From NCBI GenBank assembly GCA_913061325.1, contig CAJXUU010000006.1:1-47891 (forward strand): a stretch of DNA of 47,891 nucleotides, read 5' to 3'. Position 1 is the first letter of the stretch. The number at the start of each line of letters is the position of its first letter. This document shows, piece by piece, positions 27,422-36,424 of this stretch. The notes under the pieces are model-generated. The model was given only the letters and a program-made list of their open reading frames with translations, was not told where the DNA came from and did no database searches. Source of the DNA: an uncultured Saprospirales bacterium (lineage in GTDB: Bacteria > Bacteroidota > Bacteroidia > Chitinophagales > Saprospiraceae). The position numbers and the translations under genes are program-made.

Positions 27422-28837
27422 TTATATTTTGATTGGTTTACCCATATAGAAGTCCAATATCTTCAATGAAAATAAATACTCGTATTTCGATATAACTTTA
27501 TTGACTTCTGCTTGAGCTAGAGCATTTTTTATAGTTACATATTCGAATGTATTGATTGTACCAGCATTAAACCTTTTTTCGGCGTTGGAGAATGACGCCT
27601 GTTGAGCTTCTACACTTCTTTCAGATGCGTTGAGTTTTCTTTTTGCAGCTTTAGCATCCACAAGTGCTTGTTGTACGGTAGCTTTTAATTGATTCCTAAG
27701 AATATCAGCTTGTGTTTGCGCATTGATGATCCCTAATTTCGACCTTTCGATATTTGCTTTGACATTATAATTATTATATATCGGAATTGATAAGCTTACA
27801 CCCGCTCCATAAGACAAGTTCTCATCGATCTGATTGAAATATGGATTATCTTCAAATTGAGCTTCAACCCCAGGAAATCCCACTGTCACATCCATACCAT
27901 TGATCACGACTATTTCATCATTTATTACATTCTCTACTCCTGTTAACCTCTTTCCTTGATTAGAATAGTTACTTCCAATGCTAGCAAAACCATTGAGACT
28001 CGGTAACAAACCAGCTTTAGCAATTTTCTCTGACATGATTGCACTTTCTACCCTTAGATCTCCTGCTTTTACATTTGGTTGTTTTTTAAGTGCTGAATTG
28101 TATACTTCATTAAATGTTAATAAATCTGGATCTGCTTCAACATTTACATTTTGTGGCGCTTGTAAAGTCATACTTACATCAGGATCGAGATTGAGCAATT
28201 GTTTAATATTTAGCAAGGCAATAACTTTACTATTCTCTGCACCAATGACCATCTGCTCATTCGTAGCTATCTGAGCTAAGATGTCTAATGATTCATTTGC
28301 TGGCCTTACTCCTGCTGCAATCAATTTTTCTGTTCGAACAAGTTGCTCTTTTGTTGTCTCTAGTTGCGATTCATTTATTGCTAGGTTTTCATCTGCAAAG
28401 AGTGCACTTAAATAGGCATTGGCTACCGCAAGTGCAATATCCCTTTTTGATTGATCCAGGTCTAGCTCAGTTGCACTTTTATCAATTTTACTTTTCTTGA
28501 TACTATTACTGATTCTGAAACCATTAAATATTGTGATTCCTGTATTCAATCCTAAACTACTACTGATAAAATTCTGAGTAGTAAAGGCATCAATACTTGG
28601 ATCAATCGTACGACCAAAGTTAGAATTCAAGTTAGTACTCGCATTTAAACTAGGATATCTGCTTGCATTTGATTGTTTTTGATCTATTTCCGCGTAACCT
28701 ACACCTATTTCAGCTTGTTTTATATTAAGGTTATTGTCCAGTGCATGCTGAATACATCTCTCTAATGGCCATTCTTCTTGAGCTTGTAGCGAAAACGAAA
28801 AAACACAAAGGAGGACAAAAAATAATAGTCGATTCAT
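27422..28837 (-). CDS. TolC-family outer membrane efflux protein
   Basis: The start at 28837 gives a proper signal peptide (MNRLLFFVLLCVFSFSLQAQ) and a 471-aa product. An upstream in-frame ATG at 28867 lies directly against the -7 box and is unlikely to be transcribed. The sequence shows the duplicated OEP repeats with long alpha-helical segments: LERCIQHALDNNLNIKQAEI near the N-terminus, FNGFRISNSI, and the second half starting around LLTFNEVYNSALKKQPNVKA. It forms the trimeric outer-membrane channel of a tripartite exporter. It is the first gene of an operon with the adaptor. Confidence 0.9.
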   Translation of the reverse strand: MNRLLFFVLLCVFSFSLQAQEEWPLERCIQHALDNNLNIKQAEIGVGYAEIDQKQSNASRYPSLNASTNLNSNFGRTIDPSIDAFTTQNFISSSLGLNTGITIFNGFRISNSIKKSKIDKSATELDLDQSKRDIALAVANAYLSALFADENLAINESQLETTKEQLVRTEKLIAAGVRPANESLDILAQIATNEQMVIGAENSKVIALLNIKQLLNLDPDVSMTLQAPQNVNVEADPDLLTFNEVYNSALKKQPNVKAGDLRVESAIMSEKIAKAGLLPSLNGFASIGSNYSNQGKRLTGVENVINDEIVVINGMDVTVGFPGVEAQFEDNPYFNQIDENLSYGAGVSLSIPIYNNYNVKANIERSKLGIINAQTQADILRNQLKATVQQALVDAKAAKRKLNASERSVEAQQASFSNAEKRFNAGTINTFEYVTIKNALAQAEVNKVISKYEYLFSLKILDFYMGKPIKI

Positions 28838-28868
28838 AGTTTTTGATTGAGAATACAATAATAACATC

Positions 28869-28876
28869 CAAATATA
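28869..28876 (-). promoter_or_regulatory. -7 promoter box TATATTTG for the tolC-adaptor operon
   Basis: This is an exact TAnnTTTG on the minus strand, with a TTG about 21 nt upstream as a -33 candidate. It lies 31 nt before the ATG at 28837. The alternative ATG at 28867 is only 1 nt after the box and would lie upstream of the transcription start. Confidence 0.55.
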
Positions 28877-29041
28877 GAACTAACCAAATATTTATATCAA
28901 GGACTATTATAGAATGACGAATGACCTCAAAATAGCGATGGCTAGCTTATCAAATCAATTAATCAAAATAAAAAACAACAGTTAATCAAATCTTCAACTC
29001 TGCTAATTCGATAATGTTGAATGAATACAAAAGTCTCGTAC

Positions 29042-29049
29042 TAATTTCG
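29042..29049 (+). promoter_or_regulatory. -7-like box TAATTTCG before the mutase-like gene
   Basis: One mismatch from TAnnTTTG, 13 nt before the ATG at 29063. A TTG at 29017-29019 is at a plausible -33 distance. Confidence 0.35.
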
Positions 29050-29062
29050 TTTTTTTGCAACT

Positions 29063-29956
29063 ATGAGTAACAATGAGATGAGTACAAAGTCCAAATGGAA
29101 TCAAATCATAGCCAGTAAACTGAAAGAAGATCAATCTCTGGATGATCTCAAAACAGAGTATGATTCTGGTATTGTGATGGAGCCTAATATAGTAGTAGAT
29201 GAGGTAGCTGGGCTTAATCATACTATAGAAGGATTGAAACCCTGGATCAATATGGCAACTATCAAAGGAAGTGATGCTGTGGAAATCAATTCCCTTGCAC
29301 TTCAAGCTCTTAATCATGGTGCGAATGGATTAAATCTTGTACTCGAAAATCATATGAATATTACAGAAGTATTATCTAATGTCATGACTGAATATTTAGA
29401 TGTGAGAATAAATTGCACTTCTTGGTCAGTAGAAGAAATAAACGCTGCAAAAGAAGGCTTGGACGATACGAAATATCCTAATATCAGATGGATAGGAAAA
29501 GACCATGTTACTGAAATGCACATCTCAGATTCTAATAGAGTAGTTCAATTCAAATCTCTATTAGGTGAAATCAATTCGAAAAATCAATTCGATATCATCA
29601 TCACTTTGAGTAAAAATTTATTGTTCGAAATAGCTAGTCTCAGAGCACTAAGGATCTTACTTAAACGAAACAATATATCTAATTATAAACTTATTGCTAG
29701 ATATGACATAGATGGATCCAACACTCTTGGAGATTACGATCTCATAGAAAAAACATATAAAGTCATGTCGGGTATTATGGGGTGTGCTGATGTGGTATTG
29801 ACTCCATATGATGGAAGTGAAGATGCTCGACTTTCGCTAAACATCCACAACGTACTCGAACTTGAATCAGGATTTAAAGATGTTATGGACCCTGTAGGCG
29901 GTGCATATTATGTGGAAAAATTGGTGAGTGAGATAATAGAAAAGGTGGAAAAGTAA
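29063..29956 (+). CDS. Shortened methylmalonyl-CoA mutase small-subunit-like protein
   Basis: The 297-aa protein resembles the MutA-type small subunit. The N-terminal KSKWNQIIASKLKEDQSLDD matches the usual helix. The C-terminal part has GCADVVLTPYDGS, ARLSLNIHNVLELESGFKDV and MDPVGGAYYVEKL, typical of the TIM-barrel end. Family small subunits I know of are usually about 450 aa or more. This one lacks the C-terminal cobalamin-fold-like domain and is also about 100 aa shorter internally. The catalytic large subunit (mutB) is not adjacent. It may still pair with a MutB encoded elsewhere, or be degenerate. It converges on the DUF3857 gene with only an 18-bp gap. Confidence 0.75.
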   Translation: MSNNEMSTKSKWNQIIASKLKEDQSLDDLKTEYDSGIVMEPNIVVDEVAGLNHTIEGLKPWINMATIKGSDAVEINSLALQALNHGANGLNLVLENHMNITEVLSNVMTEYLDVRINCTSWSVEEINAAKEGLDDTKYPNIRWIGKDHVTEMHISDSNRVVQFKSLLGEINSKNQFDIIITLSKNLLFEIASLRALRILLKRNNISNYKLIARYDIDGSNTLGDYDLIEKTYKVMSGIMGCADVVLTPYDGSEDARLSLNIHNVLELESGFKDVMDPVGGAYYVEKLVSEIIEKVEK

Positions 29957-29974
29957 CTCTTCCCCAAAGAATCT

Positions 29975-31999
29975 TTAAATTTTTGCCAACACTATTTTCT
30001 CTTTCATTTTTGCCTCTACTTGGTCGTAAACCATTTTTACTGCTTGGTAATACTTAGGGCTTATTATTGTCTGTGAAAGTTTTGTCTTTTTAGTCATAGC
30101 TATTTCACCATTTACTACACTGAAGTTTATCATTATCGTTAACAACTTATCTGGTGTAGTAATATTAAGTTTCTCTGGAGTACTTTCAACCTTATACCCT
30201 TCTGGAATTTTGATCTTTATCATATCCACATTTGAGTATTTATTGTTAAAGAAAAGTGAGAAATCTCTAGATTCTTCTTTAAATGGATTGTTGAAATTTT
30301 CTTCGCAAATTTGAAGGTCTAAAAATATTTTCTCATCGATATATTGCACAAAACCATCTGCTTTGATATCGCTTGTCACTCTAATATTAGATTGATTATT
30401 GTAGCTTTCAACAATACAGTTTGTGAATGTTTTCTTTTCTGTATCTAAGGAGGAAATAAAATCAGATTCTACACCATATGTATTCCTCGTTAAATATGCG
30501 GCATAATCCTTAATTGTTTGTTTGTAGGTTCCACTAAGTGATTCCCCATCAATTGATAAACTATATATTCTATTTTCTTTACCATTATTTGGGTTCATCA
30601 TTTGAGTCTCGGCACCCTTTTCTCCATTGATTATTATACCTTTTATATTTAGTGCTCTTTTGGGAAGTGTATTGGGAGTAAGCCTTTTGTCTGATGCATC
30701 AAGATAGATGTATTTACCTTTGATCTCTACTACCGCTGTTACATAGTTGAGTTGTGAAATACTCGGATTGGCTATATTTAAAAAACCTGATTTACTCTCC
30801 CGCGACACCATCGGATGAGCATTAAGTCCAGCTTTTCTTAAAAGGTTAACCAACAATAGATTAATCTCAACAATATTTCCAGTTCCACTTTTTATCATAC
30901 TCTTTATACCATTATTTGTATAATGGCTTAGATATCCATCCCAGGTGTATTGAGCTTTTATCGCTTGATATATCGTTTGTATTTTTTGAATGGTGTCCAT
31001 ATCAGCTACACTTCCGATTAGATCATTATATTGCTTATAGTTCGAGTTTAATTGACCACCAAAGTCATTACTTCCCTCTAATAACTCGGCTATATCATCC
31101 CATGTTTTTGTATAATACTTAATTGAAGATCTTGGGTATTTTGTGAATAACAACTCGTGTCTTATAGAGCTTTTGTAATTGTCCATTGTATACACAAAAG
31201 GTTCGTTTTTTACTGCTGGCACATCATTAGCTTTGTATATAGAGACGTTTTTTGTATAGTTTATTTTTTCACTTCTTCTATCTTGTCTTCCTTGTATACT
31301 TCCTCCAGACATCGCGGATGTTTTACTTCTATCTGCCACTTGATAGGAATATGTAAAATTATCAAACTGCTTTTCGCTTGCTATATCCAGTTGTACCAAT
31401 CCTTTTGTATTAACAGTGTAATTAAAATATTCTGGAACTCCTATCGTATATTCAGCATACTTGACCGGTATATCAGATTGAAAATAAAACTCATCAATAT
31501 TGAAGTAATACTTTGATCTTAGTGTGTACTTTACTTCCAAAACACTACCATCGGCAACAGCAGGAAACGCAAATTTTTTATTTTTATAAAACTTATTCAC
31601 CTCTTCATCATAAATATTCTTTTTCGAGAGTTTTTCTTTTTCTATTTCACCATCCTTTAAATTAAAAGTATAAGCTTCAAGGTCTTCTATTTTTTCACTA
31701 TCTGAGTTTTTTCCGCCATGATAATATTGCAAAGAAAAATTTGCCATTCTATTGGCTTCATTCTGATATATTTTTATTCTTTGATGATGTCTATATATTA
31801 CATCAAATCCGCCACTACGACTGTTAAAATCAAAACTTACTTTACACCCTTTAAAGAGAAATTCTGAGTCTGCCATTGAATCAATAAAACTCATTTCTTT
31901 TAGCAATTCTTCTTTAGTTACTTTTTTAAATTTTGGCTTCTGCCCTGCTGCAATGTTCAGGGAAAAGATTAAAATGATAATTGTAATTATGTATTTCAT
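29975..31999 (-). CDS. DUF3857/transglutaminase-fold protein, catalytic Cys and His missing
   Basis: The 674-aa protein has a signal peptide ending NIAAGQ, an N-terminal DUF3857 region (about 60-270) and a transglutaminase-like domain (about 300-450). Where active relatives have GDCK, this protein has GTGNIVEINLLLVNLLRKAG (near residues 370-390) with no Cys. The NH motif is replaced by LNYVTAVVEI. The downstream YLDAS, which supplies the third residue, is kept. It is therefore probably a non-catalytic paralogue. It is encoded 9 bp after the paralogue with an intact site, so the pair is co-transcribed and may work as a complex in the periplasm. Confidence 0.8.
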   Translation of the reverse strand: MKYIITIIILIFSLNIAAGQKPKFKKVTKEELLKEMSFIDSMADSEFLFKGCKVSFDFNSRSGGFDVIYRHHQRIKIYQNEANRMANFSLQYYHGGKNSDSEKIEDLEAYTFNLKDGEIEKEKLSKKNIYDEEVNKFYKNKKFAFPAVADGSVLEVKYTLRSKYYFNIDEFYFQSDIPVKYAEYTIGVPEYFNYTVNTKGLVQLDIASEKQFDNFTYSYQVADRSKTSAMSGGSIQGRQDRRSEKINYTKNVSIYKANDVPAVKNEPFVYTMDNYKSSIRHELLFTKYPRSSIKYYTKTWDDIAELLEGSNDFGGQLNSNYKQYNDLIGSVADMDTIQKIQTIYQAIKAQYTWDGYLSHYTNNGIKSMIKSGTGNIVEINLLLVNLLRKAGLNAHPMVSRESKSGFLNIANPSISQLNYVTAVVEIKGKYIYLDASDKRLTPNTLPKRALNIKGIIINGEKGAETQMMNPNNGKENRIYSLSIDGESLSGTYKQTIKDYAAYLTRNTYGVESDFISSLDTEKKTFTNCIVESYNNQSNIRVTSDIKADGFVQYIDEKIFLDLQICEENFNNPFKEESRDFSLFFNNKYSNVDMIKIKIPEGYKVESTPEKLNITTPDKLLTIMINFSVVNGEIAMTKKTKLSQTIISPKYYQAVKMVYDQVEAKMKEKIVLAKI

Positions 32000-32008
32000 G
32001 ATAAAGAT

Positions 32009-33997
32009 TTATTCAGTTGGCTTTATGATTAATTTTTGACCGGTTAATTCTCTTAAGTTTTGTACAAATTCGTTGTAATTATTTACTGACTCTGGAAGAA
32101 AAGTCCCAGCATTATGTTGGAAATATATTTCTACATTGACGCTCTTTTCTTCTTCATTATAGATCAGGTTGGAGTGCATTTTACCATATTCATTCTCGAA
32201 ACTTCTAATCGCCGTTTTGCCAGCCACATAAGTCATATCTAAAGGTATTTCCATTGTAATATTGATACTATCAGATGTATAATCTTTGACATAAATCGGA
32301 AATGATCGGTCGGTTTTCAACTTATCTGGAATATTGAACGTGAATACATTGAGAGGGATCATTTTATAACTGCCCGCTTTTTCTATATGGTTTGTTGTGA
32401 AGAATCTTCCTTCTTCATGCAAGACTGCACGCTCACCATTCATCGCTACGTGGTATGATTCTATTTCTAGAGATGCCAATTGATGGTAATAATATTCTTT
32501 GATGTACTTGTCCCGTTTTGATTTTTGTACATCCAAGAAGGGGCGCATTCTTTCATGTTTCAGATTTCTATGTTCATTCTTAAAATCAATCAATAATCCA
32601 TCATTCTCTTCTAAATGCAACACAATATTTCTGACAGATAAGTTCTCTTTTGCTGTGTAGGTAGATGTAGTTATTATTTCACCACCATCAGGTTTGATGA
32701 GCAATGCTTTTCGATTATTGATACCTGAATGTGTGTAACCAAACGGGTTGTTTTTCGAAGTGCACTCTAGCCATGTCGTATCTCCATCATTAGGCAGACA
32801 TAGAATTATATGATTTGATTGATCTACTCCAGCCAGTTCTGTATCAAAATCAAAATTGTACTCTCTATCACTCATTATCTCTGTATAAATAGCTTCTATG
32901 CCGAAGTGCTGCATCAGATTCTGGGTATAATAACTCAAAGCTTTGCAATCACCATACTTCAGATTATATACATCGGCACATTTGAATGGCATGAAACCTC
33001 CAATCCCTAGTTGCACGCTTACATACCTAGTTGAATTCGTAACATGGTCGTATATTATTTTAGCTTTTTCTTCATTTGATAAATCGGGAATCAGTTTTTG
33101 TTCTATTTCTTCGATTAACGCTGGAGGCAACTCTCCTCTTCCCGTCAACATATTATCATACATCCACTTGCCATATGATTTCCAATCCGTGTATGAACCT
33201 TCAAAATCAAAATAATGGAATGAAGATGGGCTGAATCTTACAAAAGGTAAAAAATGATAGATAGATGGTGTCTTCCTTTCTGATTTTATAGCCTTGATTT
33301 GTTTCGCTTCAAATATATTTTTCTGATCATCTATTTTTATTCCATACAGTTCAATGTTATATGACTTGTGCCTAATAGTAAGATGACGCACATTAGAGTT
33401 AATCTTATAAATACTTTCTTCTATAGAAACATTCGTCTGCCATACCGGATACCATGAAGGTATGGTCAGCGTATTGTTAGATTCCTTTTTATATGACAAT
33501 AAGACAGTATAAGGAAACGAATTTGACACATGCCGATAGGTTTTCCTTCTTGCATCATTCGCTATTGAAAATCCGTCATAACTACTGACATCATTTATTT
33601 CTTTTTTCTTAATCTTCGTTAATCGATTTCCTTTTGCGTCTAAAATTTCAACTTTTAAGTCTTTGATATCATCCGCTTCACCATTGTAATATATAGAGAT
33701 ATCTCCAGAAGGAATACCTTTTTCTGAAAGGATTGTGACCGCCTTCTCAACTACAATCTGCAGCCTGTCTTTTGACAATATGTTACATATCTTATGCTCG
33801 TATCGTACTACTGCATGAGCATCTATAAGTAATTCTAGAGGAATATTCGTTACATCGAGCGAATTATTTTCTATTCCTTCCTCAGTCCTGTATTCGCTAT
33901 CTAAAGTCTTTGAAAAGGGTTGATATTCAGAATAGATTGTCCCACTTTGAATTGGCAAAATGCAAGTAATACTATAAAATAAGTACGTGAGAATCAT
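32009..33997 (-). CDS. DUF3857 and transglutaminase-domain protein with intact active site
   Basis: The 662-aa protein starts with a short hydrophobic signal-like segment (MILTYLFYSITCILPIQSG). A DUF3857 domain follows (about 60-250). The transglutaminase core has Cys351 in KYGDCKALS, His396 in SNHIILCL and Glu411 in WLECTS, the usual three positions in this family. The C-terminal third is beta-rich (DUF2569/DUF3858-like region, not firmly identified). It is probably a periplasmic enzyme acting on proteins or peptides. Substrate is unknown in the family. It is the first gene of a two-gene unit with the inactive paralogue downstream. Confidence 0.85.
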   Translation of the reverse strand: MILTYLFYSITCILPIQSGTIYSEYQPFSKTLDSEYRTEEGIENNSLDVTNIPLELLIDAHAVVRYEHKICNILSKDRLQIVVEKAVTILSEKGIPSGDISIYYNGEADDIKDLKVEILDAKGNRLTKIKKKEINDVSSYDGFSIANDARRKTYRHVSNSFPYTVLLSYKKESNNTLTIPSWYPVWQTNVSIEESIYKINSNVRHLTIRHKSYNIELYGIKIDDQKNIFEAKQIKAIKSERKTPSIYHFLPFVRFSPSSFHYFDFEGSYTDWKSYGKWMYDNMLTGRGELPPALIEEIEQKLIPDLSNEEKAKIIYDHVTNSTRYVSVQLGIGGFMPFKCADVYNLKYGDCKALSYYTQNLMQHFGIEAIYTEIMSDREYNFDFDTELAGVDQSNHIILCLPNDGDTTWLECTSKNNPFGYTHSGINNRKALLIKPDGGEIITTSTYTAKENLSVRNIVLHLEENDGLLIDFKNEHRNLKHERMRPFLDVQKSKRDKYIKEYYYHQLASLEIESYHVAMNGERAVLHEEGRFFTTNHIEKAGSYKMIPLNVFTFNIPDKLKTDRSFPIYVKDYTSDSINITMEIPLDMTYVAGKTAIRSFENEYGKMHSNLIYNEEEKSVNVEIYFQHNAGTFLPESVNNYNEFVQNLRELTGQKLIIKPTE

Positions 33998-34103
33998 TGT
34001 AGTAATTTGGTTTAATTCTTCCTCAATTTACAAATAATAATTGGATATTCCCCAATTAGTAGCTGAGATGGATGCTACAAGCTAGTCAACGTTATGCTAT
34101 ATT

Positions 34104-35963
34104 CTAATCCTCAACTAACTCCGCCAGTTCCATCCACAACTCTTCTTTCTCTTCTATGGTCGCATTTACAGTCGATAAATCTTTAGACAGGTCCGTAATC
34201 TGATCCGGAGTCAAGTCAGGACTATTAAATGACTCGGTAATTTTTGCTTTCTTTTCTTCAAGCTTTTCAATCTCCTTCATTACTCGATTGTAGGCTTTAC
34301 GTTGCTCGAAGCTGGCTTTTTTGACTTCTTTCTTTTCTTCTTTTTCAGCATCTACCTCTTTGTTGGGTTGATTACGATTTTCTATTTTTCGTTTGTTTCG
34401 GTATTCTGTGTAATTACCTGGAAAGTCTTTCACTTCCCCATCACCTTTAAGGACGAACATATGATCTACCAACTTATCCATGAAATATCTATCGTGAGAT
34501 ACTATGATGAGACATCCTGGAAAATCCATTAGATATTCTTCCAGCACGTTAAGCGTCACAATGTCCAAATCATTGGTTGGTTCATCGAGAATAAGGAAAT
34601 TCGGATTTTCCATCAATACAGTAAGGAGATATAGTCTTCTTTTCTCTCCTCCACTCAGCTGTGATACGTATACTTGCTGTTGTAACCGAGGAAACATGAA
34701 TCGTTCTAGAAGTGACTCTGCTGTCAATTTTAGTCCTTTTTCTAAAGGTATATATTCTGCAATATCCCTGATCACATCTATCACCCTTTTGTCTTGTGAT
34801 AGATTCATACCCGACTGTGTATAATAGCCGAATACAATCGTATCTCCTATGACAACTTTACCACCGTCTGGTCGTATGTCTTTTGTCAGTAGTTTGAGGA
34901 AAGTAGTCTTCCCCGCTCCATTAGGTCCAACTATCCCTACGCGCTCTCCTTTAGTAAACTTATAGGTAAAGGAATTCAATATCACCGTATCTCCAAATGA
35001 TTTCTGTACCGCATGCGCTTCCACGATCTTGGAGCCCATACGAGCCGCCTTGATATGGATTTTTAATTCGTCATCATCAAGATTAATATGTGCTTTAGCT
35101 TTGATATCGTCAAACGAATCAACTCTAGATTTTGCCTTCGTTCCTCTAGCTTTTGGCTGACGCCTAATCCAGGTCAACTCTTTAGCATATAGTTTTTTGG
35201 TTTTATCTAATACAACCGCATCATTGGCCATACGAGCAGCTTTCTTCTCTAGGAAATTAGAATAATTACCCCTGTGAACATGCATAATACCTCGTTCCAA
35301 CTCTACAATTTCAGTACAGACTCTTTCTAAAAAATACCTATCGTGCGTCACCATAAATAAGGTCAGATTTGCAGTTTGTAGATAAATCTCTAACCACTCG
35401 ATCATCTCCAGATCCAAGTGATTCGTAGGTTCATCCAAGATCAAAAAATCAGGTTGATCTATCAATATTTTGGCTAAGGCTACTCTTTTTTGTTGACCTC
35501 CTGACATAGAGGAAATCGTTTGATCTAGCGAGTCTAATTTTAACTTGCTCAATATTTCCTTGATTCTCACTTCGATGTCCCAAGCCTTGAGATCTTCAAT
35601 GATGGATACTTGTTGTTGGATCTTTATCTCATCCTTATCTATCACAGCCATTTCATATGCCTGTATGGCTTGTATGGCAGGATTGTCACTATTGAGTATT
35701 GCTTCTAGCGCAGTGTCATTGGGATTAAGTTCAGGATTTTGCTTCAAATATGCAATCTTTATGTCTTTGGCAAAGTGGATTTTTGCGTTTTCTCCCTCTG
35801 GTGCCTCATCTCCCGAAATCACTCTTAGCAAAGTGGTTTTGCCACTTCCATTTTTGGCTACAAGAGCGATCTTGTCTCCCTTACTTATTGATAAGTTGAG
35901 CCCTTCAAAGAGCGTCTTCTCACCATAAGATTTACTAACATTTTCTAATGATAAATACTGCAT
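34104..35963 (-). CDS. uup: ABC-F family ATPase, Uup-type
   Basis: The 619-aa soluble protein has two ABC domains and no membrane segments. The first has Walker A AKNGSGKTT (about 36-44), signature MSGGQQKR and Walker B LILDEPTNHLDL. The second has GPNGAGKTT, LSGGEKRR and LILDEPTNDLDI. The interdomain linker ELTWIRRQPKARGTKAKSR is diagnostic of Uup. A C-terminal lysine/glutamate-rich coiled coil (about 530-619) is the Uup DNA-binding-type extension. ABC-F proteins act on the ribosome and, for Uup, also on DNA transposition/excision stability. It is monocistronic, with a -7 box 5 nt before the ATG. Confidence 0.9.
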   Translation of the reverse strand: MQYLSLENVSKSYGEKTLFEGLNLSISKGDKIALVAKNGSGKTTLLRVISGDEAPEGENAKIHFAKDIKIAYLKQNPELNPNDTALEAILNSDNPAIQAIQAYEMAVIDKDEIKIQQQVSIIEDLKAWDIEVRIKEILSKLKLDSLDQTISSMSGGQQKRVALAKILIDQPDFLILDEPTNHLDLEMIEWLEIYLQTANLTLFMVTHDRYFLERVCTEIVELERGIMHVHRGNYSNFLEKKAARMANDAVVLDKTKKLYAKELTWIRRQPKARGTKAKSRVDSFDDIKAKAHINLDDDELKIHIKAARMGSKIVEAHAVQKSFGDTVILNSFTYKFTKGERVGIVGPNGAGKTTFLKLLTKDIRPDGGKVVIGDTIVFGYYTQSGMNLSQDKRVIDVIRDIAEYIPLEKGLKLTAESLLERFMFPRLQQQVYVSQLSGGEKRRLYLLTVLMENPNFLILDEPTNDLDIVTLNVLEEYLMDFPGCLIIVSHDRYFMDKLVDHMFVLKGDGEVKDFPGNYTEYRNKRKIENRNQPNKEVDAEKEEKKEVKKASFEQRKAYNRVMKEIEKLEEKKAKITESFNSPDLTPDQITDLSKDLSTVNATIEEKEELWMELAELVED

Positions 35964-35968
35964 GGCGG

Positions 35969-35976
35969 CAAAGATA
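35969..35976 (-). promoter_or_regulatory. -7 promoter box TATCTTTG, 5 nt before the ABC-F gene
   Basis: This is an exact TAnnTTTG on the minus strand, separated from the ATG at 35963 by CCGCC. If used, the 5' leader would be at most a couple of nucleotides. Confidence 0.5.
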
Positions 35977-36208
35977 ACAAGTGAATTGAGTAATATGCTA
36001 TGTATTCTTTTTTGAAGGTAAATTTTAGAATTTCGTGATTGAATTCGAGGTTTTATAAATAAATATTAACATGCTTTGCGGCACATGCGATCAGGCCACA
36101 GGTATTACTCTAGTGTTGATCCAATAACGATGTGTCATCCTAAATCTTAGCCTCCAAACATCTAACCTTATAAACTAACCCTGGAGTTTAGGTCCAAATT
36201 TTTCAAAA

Positions 36209-36368
36209 AGGAATGAAACAATAATAAAATTACATTCTTCTGCTTGATCTTTTTCCCTTCTTCTGCGTTAAAAAGCCTCGTCTATGCGATGCATAACCTA
36301 CGTTTTTTGCCATGGAGAATGACTAAATATCAGCTCATAAAAACGTACTTTATTAATGTATCATTCCT
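36209..36368. repeat. 160-bp near-palindromic MITE-like element
   Basis: The whole element is one imperfect inverted repeat centred on TATGC-GAT-GCATA (36283-36295). The outer arms are AGGAATGA (36209-36216) and TCATTCCT (36361-36368). The next bases continue to pair as ACA-TAATAAA on one side and the matching complement on the other. The two halves are almost equal in length (about 57 bp each inside the arms). The block around 36298-36315 (cgttttttgcc) resembles part of the 317-bp element at 37202. No target duplication or open frame is evident. It lies upstream of hemJ. Confidence 0.7.
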
Positions 36369-36397
36369 AAGCTGATCCCGATCACTCAGATTATAGA

Positions 36398-36405
36398 TAT
36401 CTTTA
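36398..36405 (+). promoter_or_regulatory. -7-like box TATCTTTA before hemJ
   Basis: One mismatch from TAnnTTTG, 19 nt upstream of the ATG at 36425. Confidence 0.35.
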
Positions 36406-36424
36406 CAACCACAACCCATAATTT

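Noticed and set aside
28838-28867. Upstream ATG for the TolC protein
   Set aside because: It lies 1 nt after the -7 box, so it would be upstream of the transcription start. The signal peptide begins at the ATG at 28837.
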